Assembly: GCF_031877795.1 (NCBI RefSeq)
Contig: NC_133932.1
Location: 78,543,937-78,607,936, forward strand
From: Strix aluco
Lineage: Eukaryota > Chordata > Aves > Strigiformes > Strigidae
Length of the DNA stretch: 64,000 nucleotides
Direction: 5' to 3'
The notes beneath the pieces were generated by a model. It had not been told where the DNA came from, did no database searches, and was given only the letters and a program-made list of their open reading frames with translations. The number at the start of each line of letters is the position of its first letter. Position 1 is the first letter of the stretch. The translations under genes were made by a program, and so were the position numbers. Shown one piece after another: positions 22,901 to 36,200 of the stretch.

Positions 22901-25900
22901 ACTGTAGAACTATTAATGAGCCATGCTGATAAAAATAAATAATCTTTTATTGGAGTCTGTGTGGAGTCTGAGTAGAAAAAAGACCTGTGTTGCTGCCTGA
23001 AGCTATTGCATGTCAGTGTCCTCTTGACACTCATTTACTCTGATTTTCAAGAGAGAAATGAGCATCGTAACAACCAAGGAATGACGTGCCTTCCTCTTGG
23101 TATTGTGAACACGAACGGATGTCCTCCTCAGCTCATTGTGCAAAAATGGGAAATAATTAACTGTCGGCACTAATTTTGCTGAGATTTCTGTGCCTCTTTC
23201 CGACAGGCACTCATTTTTGCTGGCCAGCAGTGTTAAAGTGCCTCTGTGATGAACATACTGCTTCGGGCCTGGGCTCCTACCTGGCCAAGTGTCTGTGGGA
23301 GTCGCTGAGTGCCTCAGCTGACTCCCGGCTCTGAGAGCATTCGTTGCCTGGTGGGAGCCTTCTCCTGCAGTACATCCTGCGCCACCAAACAGCTCACAGC
23401 ATTCCCTCAGGTTACACATCTTTATTCCGTACTTTCCAGATCTAGCTTAACAGCACAGGAAAAATGAAGGGGCATTGTCAGTCTTTTATTCAGACTCTGG
23501 CTGCTGGCCATGGGCAGTGTTTGGTCTCCCCTACAAACTGCATTTGCATTTCCAGGCTTGCAGAATGAAGGCACGCAGGGAAGGTGTAAACCTCTGCTCC
23601 CCACCATGAGAACCCCAGGAAGCCTGTGCTGGCCTCTTGCCTGCCTTGTGCCATGCATGCCAGCAGAGGTCTACCCATGCCAACACCAGCCACACGAGGC
23701 CTCTTCTTCTGGCTCCTGCTGGTGCCAGCCCTGCGAGCACAGAGCACACCCCTGCACCCCCAGCCCCTTCTGCAGGGCACACCAAGGGCCTCTTTGCAGG
23801 CTGCAGTGACAGTTGTCCCTCCCCGGGTCTCCTGCAAAAGCAGGGTGGGAGGACATGTTCCCCTCCAGACACTGCCATGTGGCCATCCCTGGAGCTGGGG
23901 GGACACTCATGCTAGAAGATCTCTTCAAGCTCCTGCAACAGGAGCACGCCTGCCAGGCCACCTCTCTCCCCCTAACCCAGTTGGTGTCCCAACTCTTGAA
24001 GAACACTGCCTTCACCACCTTTGGTTTTATCTGGCCCTCTCAGACCCAGCAGCAGCCGGGAGGTTAGCACCTCCACAGCATCACCATGGCCATCAAGAAA
24101 CCGCCTTCAGCCTCACAGCACAGTGACCAGCAGTGACACCTCCAAATGGACCTTGGTTGGAACTCACTGGCTTTTCTGAAGGAGTGATGGAGTTGGCTTG
24201 GCCTGGACAGTGGATTAAGGAGATAATAGAAAAGGTGGTAAAAGTATAGGTGGCTAAGCAAGGGCAAGGAAAGGAAGAGAAAGGATTTTGAGCCAGAAGA
24301 AAGGTGGATGGGAGTCCTAAAGTGCTGATGACTTTGTGCAGTCAAAGGCTAACAGGGCAGCACACTTGCCCCGTATATAGTGCAAGAACTATTTCAGAGT
24401 GCTCCAGGAGTTCCTGATGGTGCAAGAGGCATCTCCTGTTGGCACATCTGTGTTGGGAGACCTCATGATGGTGGAGCTCAACCCTGCCCTAGACACTGGA
24501 CACTGGTGTCCCCAGCAGGCACTGGAGACAGCTTCTGCCTCAGTTTCCTTCAAAAGGCACCCAGTTCCTGAACTTTGAGAACCAACCCACCAGGACACAA
24601 TAGTACAGTGGTGGATTTCACTATGAAACCACACTACTGCTTTGGACCTACTGGTAGTAGACACAGTCCAAGACAGTAAACTCTTCCTTGGGTCCAGGCT
24701 ACCATAAATAATGCCTGGACCTCACACAAGGGTGACATTCATGGAGAGCTCAATCCACACACTTAAATATAAGCCCTTAAGTCCCATGTGAGACATCTGC
24801 ACCAGGCAGCAGGTATGTCACAGGACTTAGACCTTTCCTGAGCCCCAGCATCTGTTCAAGACGCACTAAGAGCATCTCAGGTGGCACTGGACATTATGGG
24901 CATGCCACTGAATGGACCCGATGGTACTGCCAGCCTCCTTGCCTGAGACGTCCTATTTCTTACTGGTAGTCTGGAAAGCTGAACTGGATTCTGTGTTCCC
25001 ATGCCAGTCAGGACCCCCATCCTCCACCACCACTGTAAGGTGCATGGCAGCACCTGGCTCCCCAGTGGAGCAGGTGCCAGGGCCATGTGTGCTCAGCCTA
25101 ATGTTGCCTGCGGCCCCTGGCTGTCATGAGTGTGCCCATCACCTGGGAGAACTGTCCTGGCCCACTGCTCCGTACAGAGCCAACAGCATGCCCACATGCA
25201 GGGACGCAGCTGGACCCAGGGGGCTGCTGGGACAATTTGACTCCTCCCATAGGAGGAGGAGAGCCCAAGGAAGAACCTGCTTTCTGGCAACAAGAAAATC
25301 TTGGGGAACCTCCCCCAAAACTGTATTGGTGTAAGACTAGAAATAAGCCAGCAAACACTGAATAGCTTTCATGGGTGAAAAAGTAATTTTCCAATGTCTA
25401 TTCATTGCACGGTTATGTTTAACAGAATTGCAGTGCATGTCATATCCCAGCAGTGTTTTAATCTGCCATAAATCCATGTAGAGTATGTCATCTGGAGCCT
25501 ATGCCTTTAGCGTGATGGAAAGTGGATTTTGGTAAAAATGGATTGGATAGCCCTGGTATATCAAGACAGAATAATTTTGTTGATAAAAACTCTCTCTGCA
25601 GTCTTAAAAGGCTTGAAGGACCCCAGGTTCTCTTTCTCAACCACCTCAAATGCACAGCTCAGGCAGCTGCTTCCTCCTGGGGAGAGCAGAGAGACCCTGT
25701 TGAACCAGGGGAAATCCACAGCCTTATGCACGTGGATCCTCCCCAGATCCCAGGAAACTCCTCTGGAAAGGTAAATACCCCTTGCAGGTCCCAAGCCCCT
25801 TGCCAGAGATGCTCTTTAGAGGTTGCTTGTCCAAGTCCAGTTCTCCGCCTTTGCAAAAAAACCCTTCCCCAGGTGAGCTATTGGTGACCATCACCAACAG

Positions 25901-26248
25901 ATGGAACAAGAAAGTTAAAAAAAAGGAGAAACATCTGGAAAAAATGAAGGGCCAGTAGCAGAGGTGAAGCTGCAGGGAGTAGAAACTACAAGAACAGGTC
26001 CAGCCATAAATCGAAGAAAATGTTTGATAAGTGATATCAAGAATGGGAGGCCTGTTTTCAGACATCAGGAGGACATTACAGTGAATTTGTTGCCATCCAA
26101 TTCAGGTGCTGTTACATACTGAGCAATTTTGGGCAAAGATTCCTGAAAAGTGGCTGCGTGGAATCACTGGAATTCAGAAAAGTCAAAATATTTTCACGCT
26201 GGGAAGCAGCACACACCCTATGTGCTCTATACACTGGCTGGGAGAAAT

Positions 26249-26264
26249 GGGGGGGGGGGGGGGG
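26249..26264 (+). repeat. G16 homopolymer tract
   Basis: Sixteen G residues are followed by AAAGGGGAAA. Such a run can form intermolecular or slipped G-quadruplexes and is prone to length variation and sequencing error. Confidence 0.9.
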
Positions 26265-29200
26265 AAAGGGGAAACAACTGGAAAACAGAGTTTGTAAGAA
26301 GGTTTGAAGTGGAGAGATGTGCTTGACAGTCCTCCAGGTGGGAGCAGGTGATCTATTACAAAAAAGTGGTGTGGTTTCAGTACTGGTTTTCATCTTCATT
26401 CTTCATACAGCCCCACCTTTCATTTGGTGCTACACATTGAGCAGATGTTTTCACTGGACTGGAGTGGGGCTGTTTCCTGAGCGTTAGCGGGTCACTTAGC
26501 AATGAACAACACACGGGAGTGATTCAAGATGCTCCCCCCTATGCATGTTTCCTTGGGCTTGCTAACGCGATGCCTGCTCTGCCGCCGGGGAGAGGGAGTC
26601 CCAGCACTGTCCCCTGGTACGGGGCCTGTGAGTGGTGCCGCTGCCGGGGGATGTGGTGCTGTTTGTGGGCACTGACTCCAGCCTGCCAGGGCTCCTTCCA
26701 TGCTCAAGGAGAAGAGGGCACCTCAGAGTGATGATGACTCCTACTTGAACTGCCGTCTGTAGGTGTGTATCCTTTCCCTGACTATAGGCAGAGCTTGGGA
26801 AAATTAACCTTAAACATTTAGCGTGGGTGCCAGGTGAAGGTGGGTGGTAGGAACACTTCCTTACCTCACGTGGTGCCAGAGAGCCTCTACTGCCAGCACG
26901 GCAGCAGTTTTACTTAACGAGAGGCAGGCGATGCTATAGTTCAGAAGCAGGAATATAACAGACATGGAGCTATTTGGAGCAAATTTATTTTAGAAAAAGT
27001 AAAATCCATCATGATGGGTTTCCTACATGAAATATTGTCAAGCTGTGAGAGGGAAATGAAGATGCTAGGAGAAAAGTGTCATGCATGTGTAGATGAGGAG
27101 GGGGCCAAGAAAGCAGACTGCCCTTCTTAACATTGTTATTTGACAGATTTCAAAACTCAAAACATTCTGTATATCGTATAGCTGATTATATATAAATGCT
27201 TGCTGGTATTTATATATGCTATGATTTTATTTCAAAGTCCTCTCTCTCTATATATTTGACAGTGTTTTCACCTTTATGGAGGTTCATTAAACTGGCTTTG
27301 CTGCAGGATGCTTTGAAAGCCAGTAGATAATCTGCAGGCTGTTGATACCATAATACTACGATGGCTTGTATGCCATTAAAATGGATCACAGAAATGTTCA
27401 TCTATAGAACCTGAACTCAATACATTGTGTCAGTATACAGTATAGATCCCTTAATCCATAGAGTATTATTAAAATAGTGGATTAAGGAGTTGTTTGGGAT
27501 CAGAGCATGCTGTATATGTAACAAAACAGTTTAGTTGAGATTAGTATTTATTACTCAATGCAAAAATTGATTGAAGGATTCATAGATGCTTATAATATGG
27601 CAGTTTGTATTTGACTGCTAAATTACTACCTTTTTGCCATATGAGTTCTTGTTAAGACCTGAGAATAAACTAATGACTTTGTGTGAAAAAGTAAAAACTG
27701 AATAACCGACATAAATCTGTTACTAATTAAAATATTTGAAATTCATACTTATATAAAATATGGCATTTAGATGGTTTAAAATGCATTGTATGGGAATGTG
27801 CACAGAAAGGACATTTAGACTTTCAAAATAATAACTTGTCCAATTTTCTTTTTTAAAAAAGAGTTCTCAAACTGTTATATAGATCAGTGTCAATTTAATC
27901 TAACCCAAAGTGAACTGGAAACCAGAACTATTTTTTCCATACAATCTTCTTCTATCAGCAGTCTTTCTCAATTTGTCAGAAGGGGAACTTTTATTCAACC
28001 ATGTGGTAAAGTTGAACTGAGTAAGACAGTGGCAGTTCTACAGACTTATCTCTAATGCAACAGAAGGTTGTCAACAAGCCTTTTCAGTGACATCTCCACA
28101 TGAGCATGGTGAGCAGATGATTTGAGGATTACCAGGCTGCTGGACAGGTCAGCTGGCTTCTTAAAAATCTCTTCTATAAAGGACCAAATCTGCAGCCAGA
28201 AGCTGTTTACTGGCTGTAAGGGGGAGGGAAATGGGTTTGTTTAAAAGGCAGAGACCCTTGGGTTTGTTTGTGTGCCTGTTACAGATCGCTGTCTTTAAAG
28301 CTCACTCTGTATAACGAGAGCTGAACTCTGTTTGACACTTGTTTTCAAGAGAACTAGTAGGCAAAGTGAAATTTCAGTAGCAAAGTGCCAACATGAAAAG
28401 AAAAAAAATGTGCATAGAAATTGTATGATAATTACTAAAAGGTAAGTAGAACAGAGCCATTTTTTCCCAAGGCGGAACGTGTTTGTGCCAAATTTCAGCT
28501 ATACTGCAAGTCATATTTAAAAAATTGTTTCTAATTGCAGTTTTAGGTTGTTTTTTTTAAAATCCTGTTATGGATAGTCTAGCTCCCTATTGTACTTTAC
28601 AGAAGAGTTTGGATATTTCTGAATGGTGGTTCAGACACTTCCATATCAAGCAAATTAAACTCCTTCTGCAAGTGTGCCTGCACTGGACACCTCTCTTCCA
28701 TGGAGTATCCATCAGCTGATAGTACCTGTTAGTTTTCAGGTCCACTTCCTACATCTCTACAGCCCCCGAACATATGATGCTGTGGTTTGTAAGAAGCTTA
28801 TGAAACCCCATGCGGAAGGGCACAGAAAATGGAGTTGGCACAAGGCATCCACAAAGGCATCACTTTGGGAGCAAGTGTGAGTTGCATGTAGGGAAGACTA
28901 TTGTACTTGTAGGCAATGATGCTCGTGCCCAGGGTAGTGCAGCAGGGACCGGGATACCATCATATTCTAAAAAATGTCACTTGAATCAATGCGAAAGAAA
29001 ACAAAAAGGCCTTTGTCCGCCTTTCAGTGCAGCTTTGAAAGAGCAGCTGTGGCCAAAGAACTGGGGAATTGGCACCAGGAAACTGGAGAGGAAAATATCT
29101 AGAACAAAGCTGGTGAGCTTTGATGAATCAATTTCCCCACACAGCTCTCTGAGGCTACATTTGAGCGTCCAATTTTTATCTAATCCTAAACTAAATATTT

Positions 29201-32200
29201 GTACAACTTAGCTTTTATTTCTCCTTAGTTAAAAAGTCTTTTATAACTTAGCCCTGTGGTACTAGCAATTTGGATTAGACTGCTGCTAGCTTCAGAAGTT
29301 ATGCTCCACTATAATAATAAATGAAAGAAACATTTAAAGATGTCTTAGAAAAGAAATCTAGCCTGTCTACTTACCACTTTAACAGACTTTCCATCACTTT
29401 TTAACATTTCTGAAGTCCCTATATGAAAGACTCTACATAGTACATTATCCTTCAATGCCTAAAGGAAAAACAGTGGAAAAAGAAAACCAGAAAACAGCTT
29501 TCACTGATTTCCAGTAAGATTTTCTCAACCAGTAAATTTGCTGAAATCAAGAAGGTAGGAATACATGTTTTGAATACAGTATATACTCTGAATATATTAT
29601 TCTGTTTATAGACTTTGACACATCATTTAGATGCTGCTGCTTTCTGTCATGTCAGAAGGTATCGTATCTCAAAATAAAATAGTTTTCCATAGACCATTAA
29701 ACATACAAAGGCTACTGTCTCACATCACTTCAGTGAGGTAATTTTCATATTTTTATAAAGGGAACAAAGGGATTTGGCAATTGTGATAAGATTTAGTGAA
29801 TGTTTTTGATGTGTGAAACATCAAGTGAAATGATTTTTCTTTCCTCAAATAACCTGGGTACCCATGCATCCCAGCAAGAAACAGAAACTCTTCATCAGAT
29901 GAATGGTGAGACATAATTACGTTATACTCCTGTCCTTAAGCACAGACCATTACTGCTGGCAGCAGAACTCTCTCAGGCTCCATGCACGAGTGGAGTTCAA
30001 GTGGGGTCCAGCACCTGGGAAAACCTGGAATCCCTTGCAAATGCACAGAAATGCTTTGCATGCCACGTTTTGTCTTGGCTAGAATTTTAAAGACTAAATT
30101 TTCCTTTCCCCTCTTTGCATGAATTAGAATTGAGGCCTTTTGTGTTTGTTTCTTTGGGCTGGAGAGGTAGAAATGCCAGGTAGCCCCCCCACTGACTCGT
30201 CTCTGCTCAGTGCCACATGCCACAGCAGCATCAAGCTGGGAGCTCTCTGAAGACCTCTGTGTGGACAATGCAAATATAAATTTAGTGCCGGCCCCAGATC
30301 CCGAATGGAAGCATCTGCTGACCTTGTTATCCATATTTATCATGCCCAACAGGTACACACAGACCCCCCATCTCAGTAGCCTCACAGTGACTGACATTAC
30401 AGGAGTATATTGGAAATACACTTTCCATTTAACCTTCAGTTTTGTGACTGATGTGGCATGAAAAGTAGTAGTTGTCAGAATGATTTTAATGACCCGCAAA
30501 CATTTTCTAGACCAGTCATCAACTAGACCAGCGTCATCAATCGTTTCCCAGAGATCACCATATGGCTATTATTACTATGGGAGGAAATTTGTTCTCGAAC
30601 AATTTGGGCTACTTTTGGATCAGCCAAGGACTAAAAAACTTCCTGCCTTAGAGCCCAGCCATGGAGCATGACCTACAACTTACATGCAAGTAGAGGAATG
30701 CTAGCAGATGCAGAAATGTGTCAGCTAGCCACCTCCCATATCTCACATCTTCTTTACAGGGAAAAGAGAGTTGTGCTTTAACTAAAGCAACATAGAGACT
30801 GTTTCAGGTGGATTTGCATCAGTTGTGGTTATAAATGATGTATTGCTACCTGCAGAACCTCCTGAACTGTCTGGTGACTTGAGAAAAAGGATCATACCAT
30901 TGCTCCCAAAGGTCTTTAGTTGAAATCAGCTGGTTTAGGTAGGAGATCTTGGCTAGCCTAGCTAGCTAGTTTGAAATGAAATGAGTTTGGGGTGGTCCAG
31001 GAACATTTCAGTCTGCAGATCTAACAGGAATATAGCCTCTGATGTACCACCTTCAGGAGAGAAGCCTGCCAGCCTGGCCTCACAGGACACAGCCACAACT
31101 GGAAGAAGACCCAGATTTCAGACTCCAGGTAAAGCAACATTGGTTTTACCAATTTCAGAAATGGTTAAATAGTCTCAAAGGGAGAATATTTACCAATATA
31201 CCTATTGGACTAAAAAACTGGATCAGCAGACCTATATTTCTCCCTGTGCTAATAATCCAATTGACTATAAAAGAAACTTGGCTAACAAGTACACCACACT
31301 CACAAAATAAACCCACAGCCCAGTTATGCTTGACAAAAATATTTTTGACAAGGAGGTGTAATTAATTGTTTAGAAACACTGAAATGTATTTTGTAACTGT
31401 TATTCTCTGGTGTTCACCCCAGAGGAGTAGCTGTGCTGCTTACGCAGCTGCTGCTGAAGGCATAACGAGTTCACTGTAGACACAGACGGGCTGAACGTAA
31501 GATGTGAAAAATTTTGTCAAATTTTTGAATATGTTGATATCACACAGGAATTCACTACATATATGTCACATTAGCCTAGTATTTCCCATTTATATTTTTA
31601 GTTTCACTTTCCTAATTTCAAACCATTCAAATAACTCTGTCTCAGACCTTGTTTTTTCCTTCAGAAACCCACTGCCATATGGAGGAAACATTAAAATTAT
31701 TGGATCCAAAGTAAAAACAAAAGCAGCTTAGTGTTACCACAAGAGGCTTAAATCGAGACAATTAAACCTAAGTTAAACTGAAAGTAAAAATTACAAACAA
31801 TTTTGGGCAGTAAATGTATACCATATACCACACAGAAAGCCATTATCATCCATAGTGGAAGCACACAGTCTTCAAACAAAGATCATAATCTTCAGAAATA
31901 CTGAAATAAACTTCCAAGAAAAATCTGTGCACTAAGCATACAACAAAAATCTCTAGCAGGAGTATTTTTGAGAAGAGGCTGCCTTCCAGAGTTCCACCAG
32001 GGGAACACACACTGCTATGCAACCAAGTGATTTTCGTTGACTGCCATTTCATGAAGAAGGTCATGTGATGTTTTCAGTACGGATGGGACCCAGGATAATC
32101 CTTCTGCAGCCCAGCCTTCCTCTTCTGCTTGTTATTTTAATGCTGTGATTTATCTTAGTGTTGCTGTGAGTGACAGCTACATGACAGCCACCTGTATGTA

Positions 32201-35200
32201 TCCCAGATAATGACAGTTGGCCCGATTAACCATTGGGGCATTGGGATATTTAGAAGTAGCCTTTAGTTGCTCAGTTTTTAACAGAATAGTTGAAAATGAA
32301 ACTGCTGCACTTGGTGGTCATAGTATGAATTCAGTCTCTTCCACATGTAACAATCTTGTCAGTGTTCATCTACAGGAATAAACTTGGCCCCTCAAAAATG
32401 CCAAATTTTTGCAATTTAATTGGTAATGTTACCAACTGGGTGACACCAATCGGTGATCCTTTACTACAGACTTCCATGTTGCTTCCCAAAGACCACTAGG
32501 TGTTAGTTATTAACACCAACTTGCAGGTTCCAACCAAAATTTTGGCAGGCAGCTCTGGGAGCTTCTGTGACAATGAACAACAGCTAACAGTGAGGGGAAA
32601 AAAAAACACAACAAAAAACCCCCAAGCTGCTCTCAGGGCAGGCAGTGAGATGATGGAACAAATTGTCCAAAGTTATAACGAAAGGGGTGGGTTATAATTA
32701 TTACTCTCCAATTTGTTAGCCCTATCCAATGTCTTTTACCTCTGCTGTGGATGCTACCACTGCCAGCAAGACATGGTGGCAAACACCTGCTTCTTCCCCT
32801 GCCTCCACTCATCAATACACAGCTACTGCTTCGAAGCTGTGTTAAAAAAATAAGAGGAAGGCACGAGTTTGCACCTATACAAATAAATATGGAGGGCTGG
32901 ACAGCGTCCATACCAAACTGAGTCCTCTGGCTTGTGGCCACGTGTGGGAAACTGTGCCTCTCCCAGGACAGGCCGAGTACCTTGCGGAGAGCTATGGCCA
33001 ACACCTGCCACAGGTGTAGCTTGGGATCTGTTGGCCTTGGCTGCTTTGCAAGCATTAGCTCAGCCCCTGAAATAAAAATGGTGTTTTTATATATGACACC
33101 TAGTAGGAGCATCCAGTCTGGTGTGGTGGAGTTTGTGAGCAAAGTGCAGGAGGCCCTCTGTGCTGGTTGGGGATGGTGGGAGCAGGAAGTTTGCTGCTGT
33201 TATGCCTAAGAAGAGGCTGAAAGAGAGAGGCCAAAAGCATCCTGAAGTGTGAAACACTATCAGATCACAGCCTCACAGAAGAGCAGAGCTTAGTGGGGCT
33301 GAAGGGATGATTTCAGGATTTTTACTGTCTTCAAGGATCTGTAACTCAAGGAGGCAAGAGCTGTGTAACAGCGTGCCCATGACTGGACAGTGGCCTTGCT
33401 CAAGTTGGGTTATGACAGCACTTTTCCTTTTCTTTGTGTATTCTGTCCTAATAACAGGAACAAACTTCTTTAACATCAACTTTTGCATTGTGACTTTCTG
33501 AAAACGCCCAATTCCTTGATATTCACAATAAATTTACCAAAACCAATAAAAACATTCAATAGAATAATTTTGCTGGTGCATAGAATTTAATACAATTTAT
33601 ATCATCTTAAATTTTCAAATTATCCCAGTTCCTTTTCCTTTTCATTCAAGTCAGCTCCAAATTTCCTTTGGAGCTTAACTGTGGTAAATAGAGCTCTTTT
33701 GTTGACTCCTGTACAATTTCTACAAGTATACTTATTTGATCTTCCATGAACTTCTTTTGGTATGACTAGCCCCAACTTAGACGGCTTTCTGCTATATACC
33801 ATATATGAACTAGGAGTGTTGCATCTTTCTCTGTATTTGCTCAGGCTGTGAGTTTCAAAGTTGATTAAAAGTACAAGAGGGAGCATTTGTCTTTGCTGTC
33901 ATCTACTTGCAGCTCTACAACTCTAACATTTTGCAGGCAATTTCTGTTTCCCAATTACCCTTTTTTCTTCAGCAGTCTTTTGAGGAGTCCAAGGCTACAA
34001 TTTTCCCTTCCTGGTCCAGCACAGATATGGCCCATCAGACTGTCTCTGTCTGTAGGGGCTCCTGCTGGATATTTGTTTGTTTGGTTACTGTGCACTGGGA
34101 CTCATCTTACAACACACAGAAGTGTATTTCTGCATTAAATTACATGGGAGATGGCTTGCTCGGGTTATTTTACCAGCAAACCTTCAAAGTGGATGGGACA
34201 GGGAGCCATGTCCTGTCCAACAAAACACCAGGATTGCAAATTCTGTCCCATTCTGTCCAGCAGTGGTCTTCACAAACCTCTGTTGTAAAGCTGTTTCAAA
34301 TTAATCCACTGGTCAAGATCATCTCTGGGGATTGAGAGTTAAATTCCTAATCTGCCTAAATTTGTCTGCCTGTCCTGCTCTCTTCAGAAATTCTGCTCCA
34401 GATCTAAGATGTCTCTTCCAGCAAAAAACCCCACTTGAAACTGGTAACAGACTGACAGAAAAGACTTGAGTTCAATAAACCAGCATTTTCCTGGTACATG
34501 AATCAATTGTTTGGGCTTTGCCCCCCTGGGTCTGGATATTGTCATTCTTGAAGGGAAAGAAGCCTCTTTCTTCCTCTCTGCAATTTTTGTCCAGAGTTAC
34601 TACAGTCACTCTGCTTTCTGGAATAAACAGTAAATTTAAGGCCACTCACTGCTTCCCTTCACCTTGCCTTCCACCTGCCTCAGGGTTGCACTGATTCAAC
34701 ATCATGCAGCAGGAGAACACATACAATTGTGTGATGTAGCTCTCTTGCTGTCACTACGGCCTGGAGACAGCAGGAAAAGGGTGACAGAACAAACCATCCA
34801 TTTCTTCTCAGCTGTCTTGCTAGCCTTGCTGCAATGGGCAGAGACGAGCAGTTTCCAGGGGAAGAAGGGTTAGGACTCCTTGTGGGAACCTGCAGAAAAA
34901 AGTAGGAAACAGGTCTGACCTGATTGTTCCCATCTGTAGCTCCTAACTGAGGCTGGAGAAGAAATGTCACAACCCTACTGCTTCTTGTATCCATGGGTCC
35001 ATGAAGGGAGAGAATGGGCCTCCCCGCCAGCCCACCGACTTCCTCAATAATATCCCAGAGCGACCCATTCCTAGTGCAGGCAATAGGCGGGAGCAGAACA
35101 TGGTGCTACCTGTCTTTATCGACCTCCAGGGAACGAGAAGGTTGTTCATCTTCAGCAACGCCGAGGGGAAGCAGAGCCCAGGCTGTGGACGTGCATGTGC

Positions 35201-35433
35201 CTGCTCTGTTGGGAGGCCACCACGTGCACTTTTTCGTCCTCACGTAGTTGTAGCTGAGTCAGTTTATTCTATGATTTTACATACCTCAACTGAATAGGTA
35301 GTTGTGGACAAATCAAAAGATAGTCATGGATAGTTGGGAAAAATATCAGGAAGAATATTTTCTCTATGTTAGTAAGTTCCCCAAAATAGAAAAGAAAATT
35401 AAAAATAAATCTGTTGACTTGATATGATCAATG

Positions 35434-35512
35434 AAAAAAACCCCACCACACCAAAACCAACAAACCACAAAAAAAAAAAAAAACCCACCCCAAAACATAC
35501 AAACCAAAGTAA
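35434..35512. repeat. A/C-rich low-complexity tract
   Basis: This is an interrupted series of A runs and CCA/CCAA units with an inner A14 tract. On the other strand it is a T/G-rich tract of the GTTTGTTGG kind. It is simple sequence with no coding role visible. Confidence 0.8.
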
Positions 35513-36162
35513 ATCTTGCAACAACAGGAGCAAAACAATGGTTGTACTAAACTGTTCAAAAACAAGGACTTGACACTATTGAAAGTATGAAGCTGGGACA
35601 GGGCCTTCAGCCCATCTCGCCGCCCAGGCTGGCCAGCCTTTCAGGACACTGAAACATTCCTTTGTTAGTGAAGTTAGAAAAACTGTTTGAAGGTATCAGA
35701 GTGGGTGCCGGAGTGAGAACAGGAACCTGAATATCTGAGATAGAGTTCGTTCTGAAAGACTCTTACTAGTTGTGTGCCCATAACTAGATGCAGGAGACAC
35801 ATTAACATCTTCACAGATAAATTATTTGTATTGTTACTGTTATTGTTCTTCACCTTGATTTTTGGCTGCCTACTTGCAGAAACTTTGAAATTCGCATACA
35901 TATTTAAAGACATAATGTTAAGGATAAGTGCCCCCCAGTAGTGTGCTTTGGTAACTCTTCCTATCATCCCCTTAACTCTGCTCCTGCACTTTATGAGTTT
36001 ATATGTGCTGTGGCCAGCAGGTGATGCTAAAATACCTCTGAGGGAAGAATTTAATCTGCATTTTCACTGAAAGTGCTGGAATCCTGAGAAGCAGCAAGAA
36101 TGTGCCATCACCCAAATGTGACAGGTTTCATTTGTAATCTTCTGGCATATTTAACTTACAAG

Positions 36163-36200
36163 CAGTTAACTACCCTCATCTCAGTTAACTACCCTCATCT
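36163..36200. repeat. Perfect 19-bp tandem duplication
   Basis: The unit CAGTTAACTACCCTCATCT occurs twice, back to back, with no mismatch. This is a recent local duplication. Confidence 0.95.

Noticed and set aside
29936-30499. 187-codon minus-strand open frame
   Set aside because: It has no recognisable motif or splice or promoter context, and the residue pattern looks like translated non-coding DNA.
32633-33142. 169-codon minus-strand open frame
   Set aside because: It has no motif, and overlapping frames on the other strand are equally open in part; chance is the simplest reading.
33260-33310. Possible CR1-like end (TCACAGAAGAGCAG ... GGGGCTGAAGGGA)
   Set aside because: Similarity to the CR1 3' end is too weak and too short to support a call.
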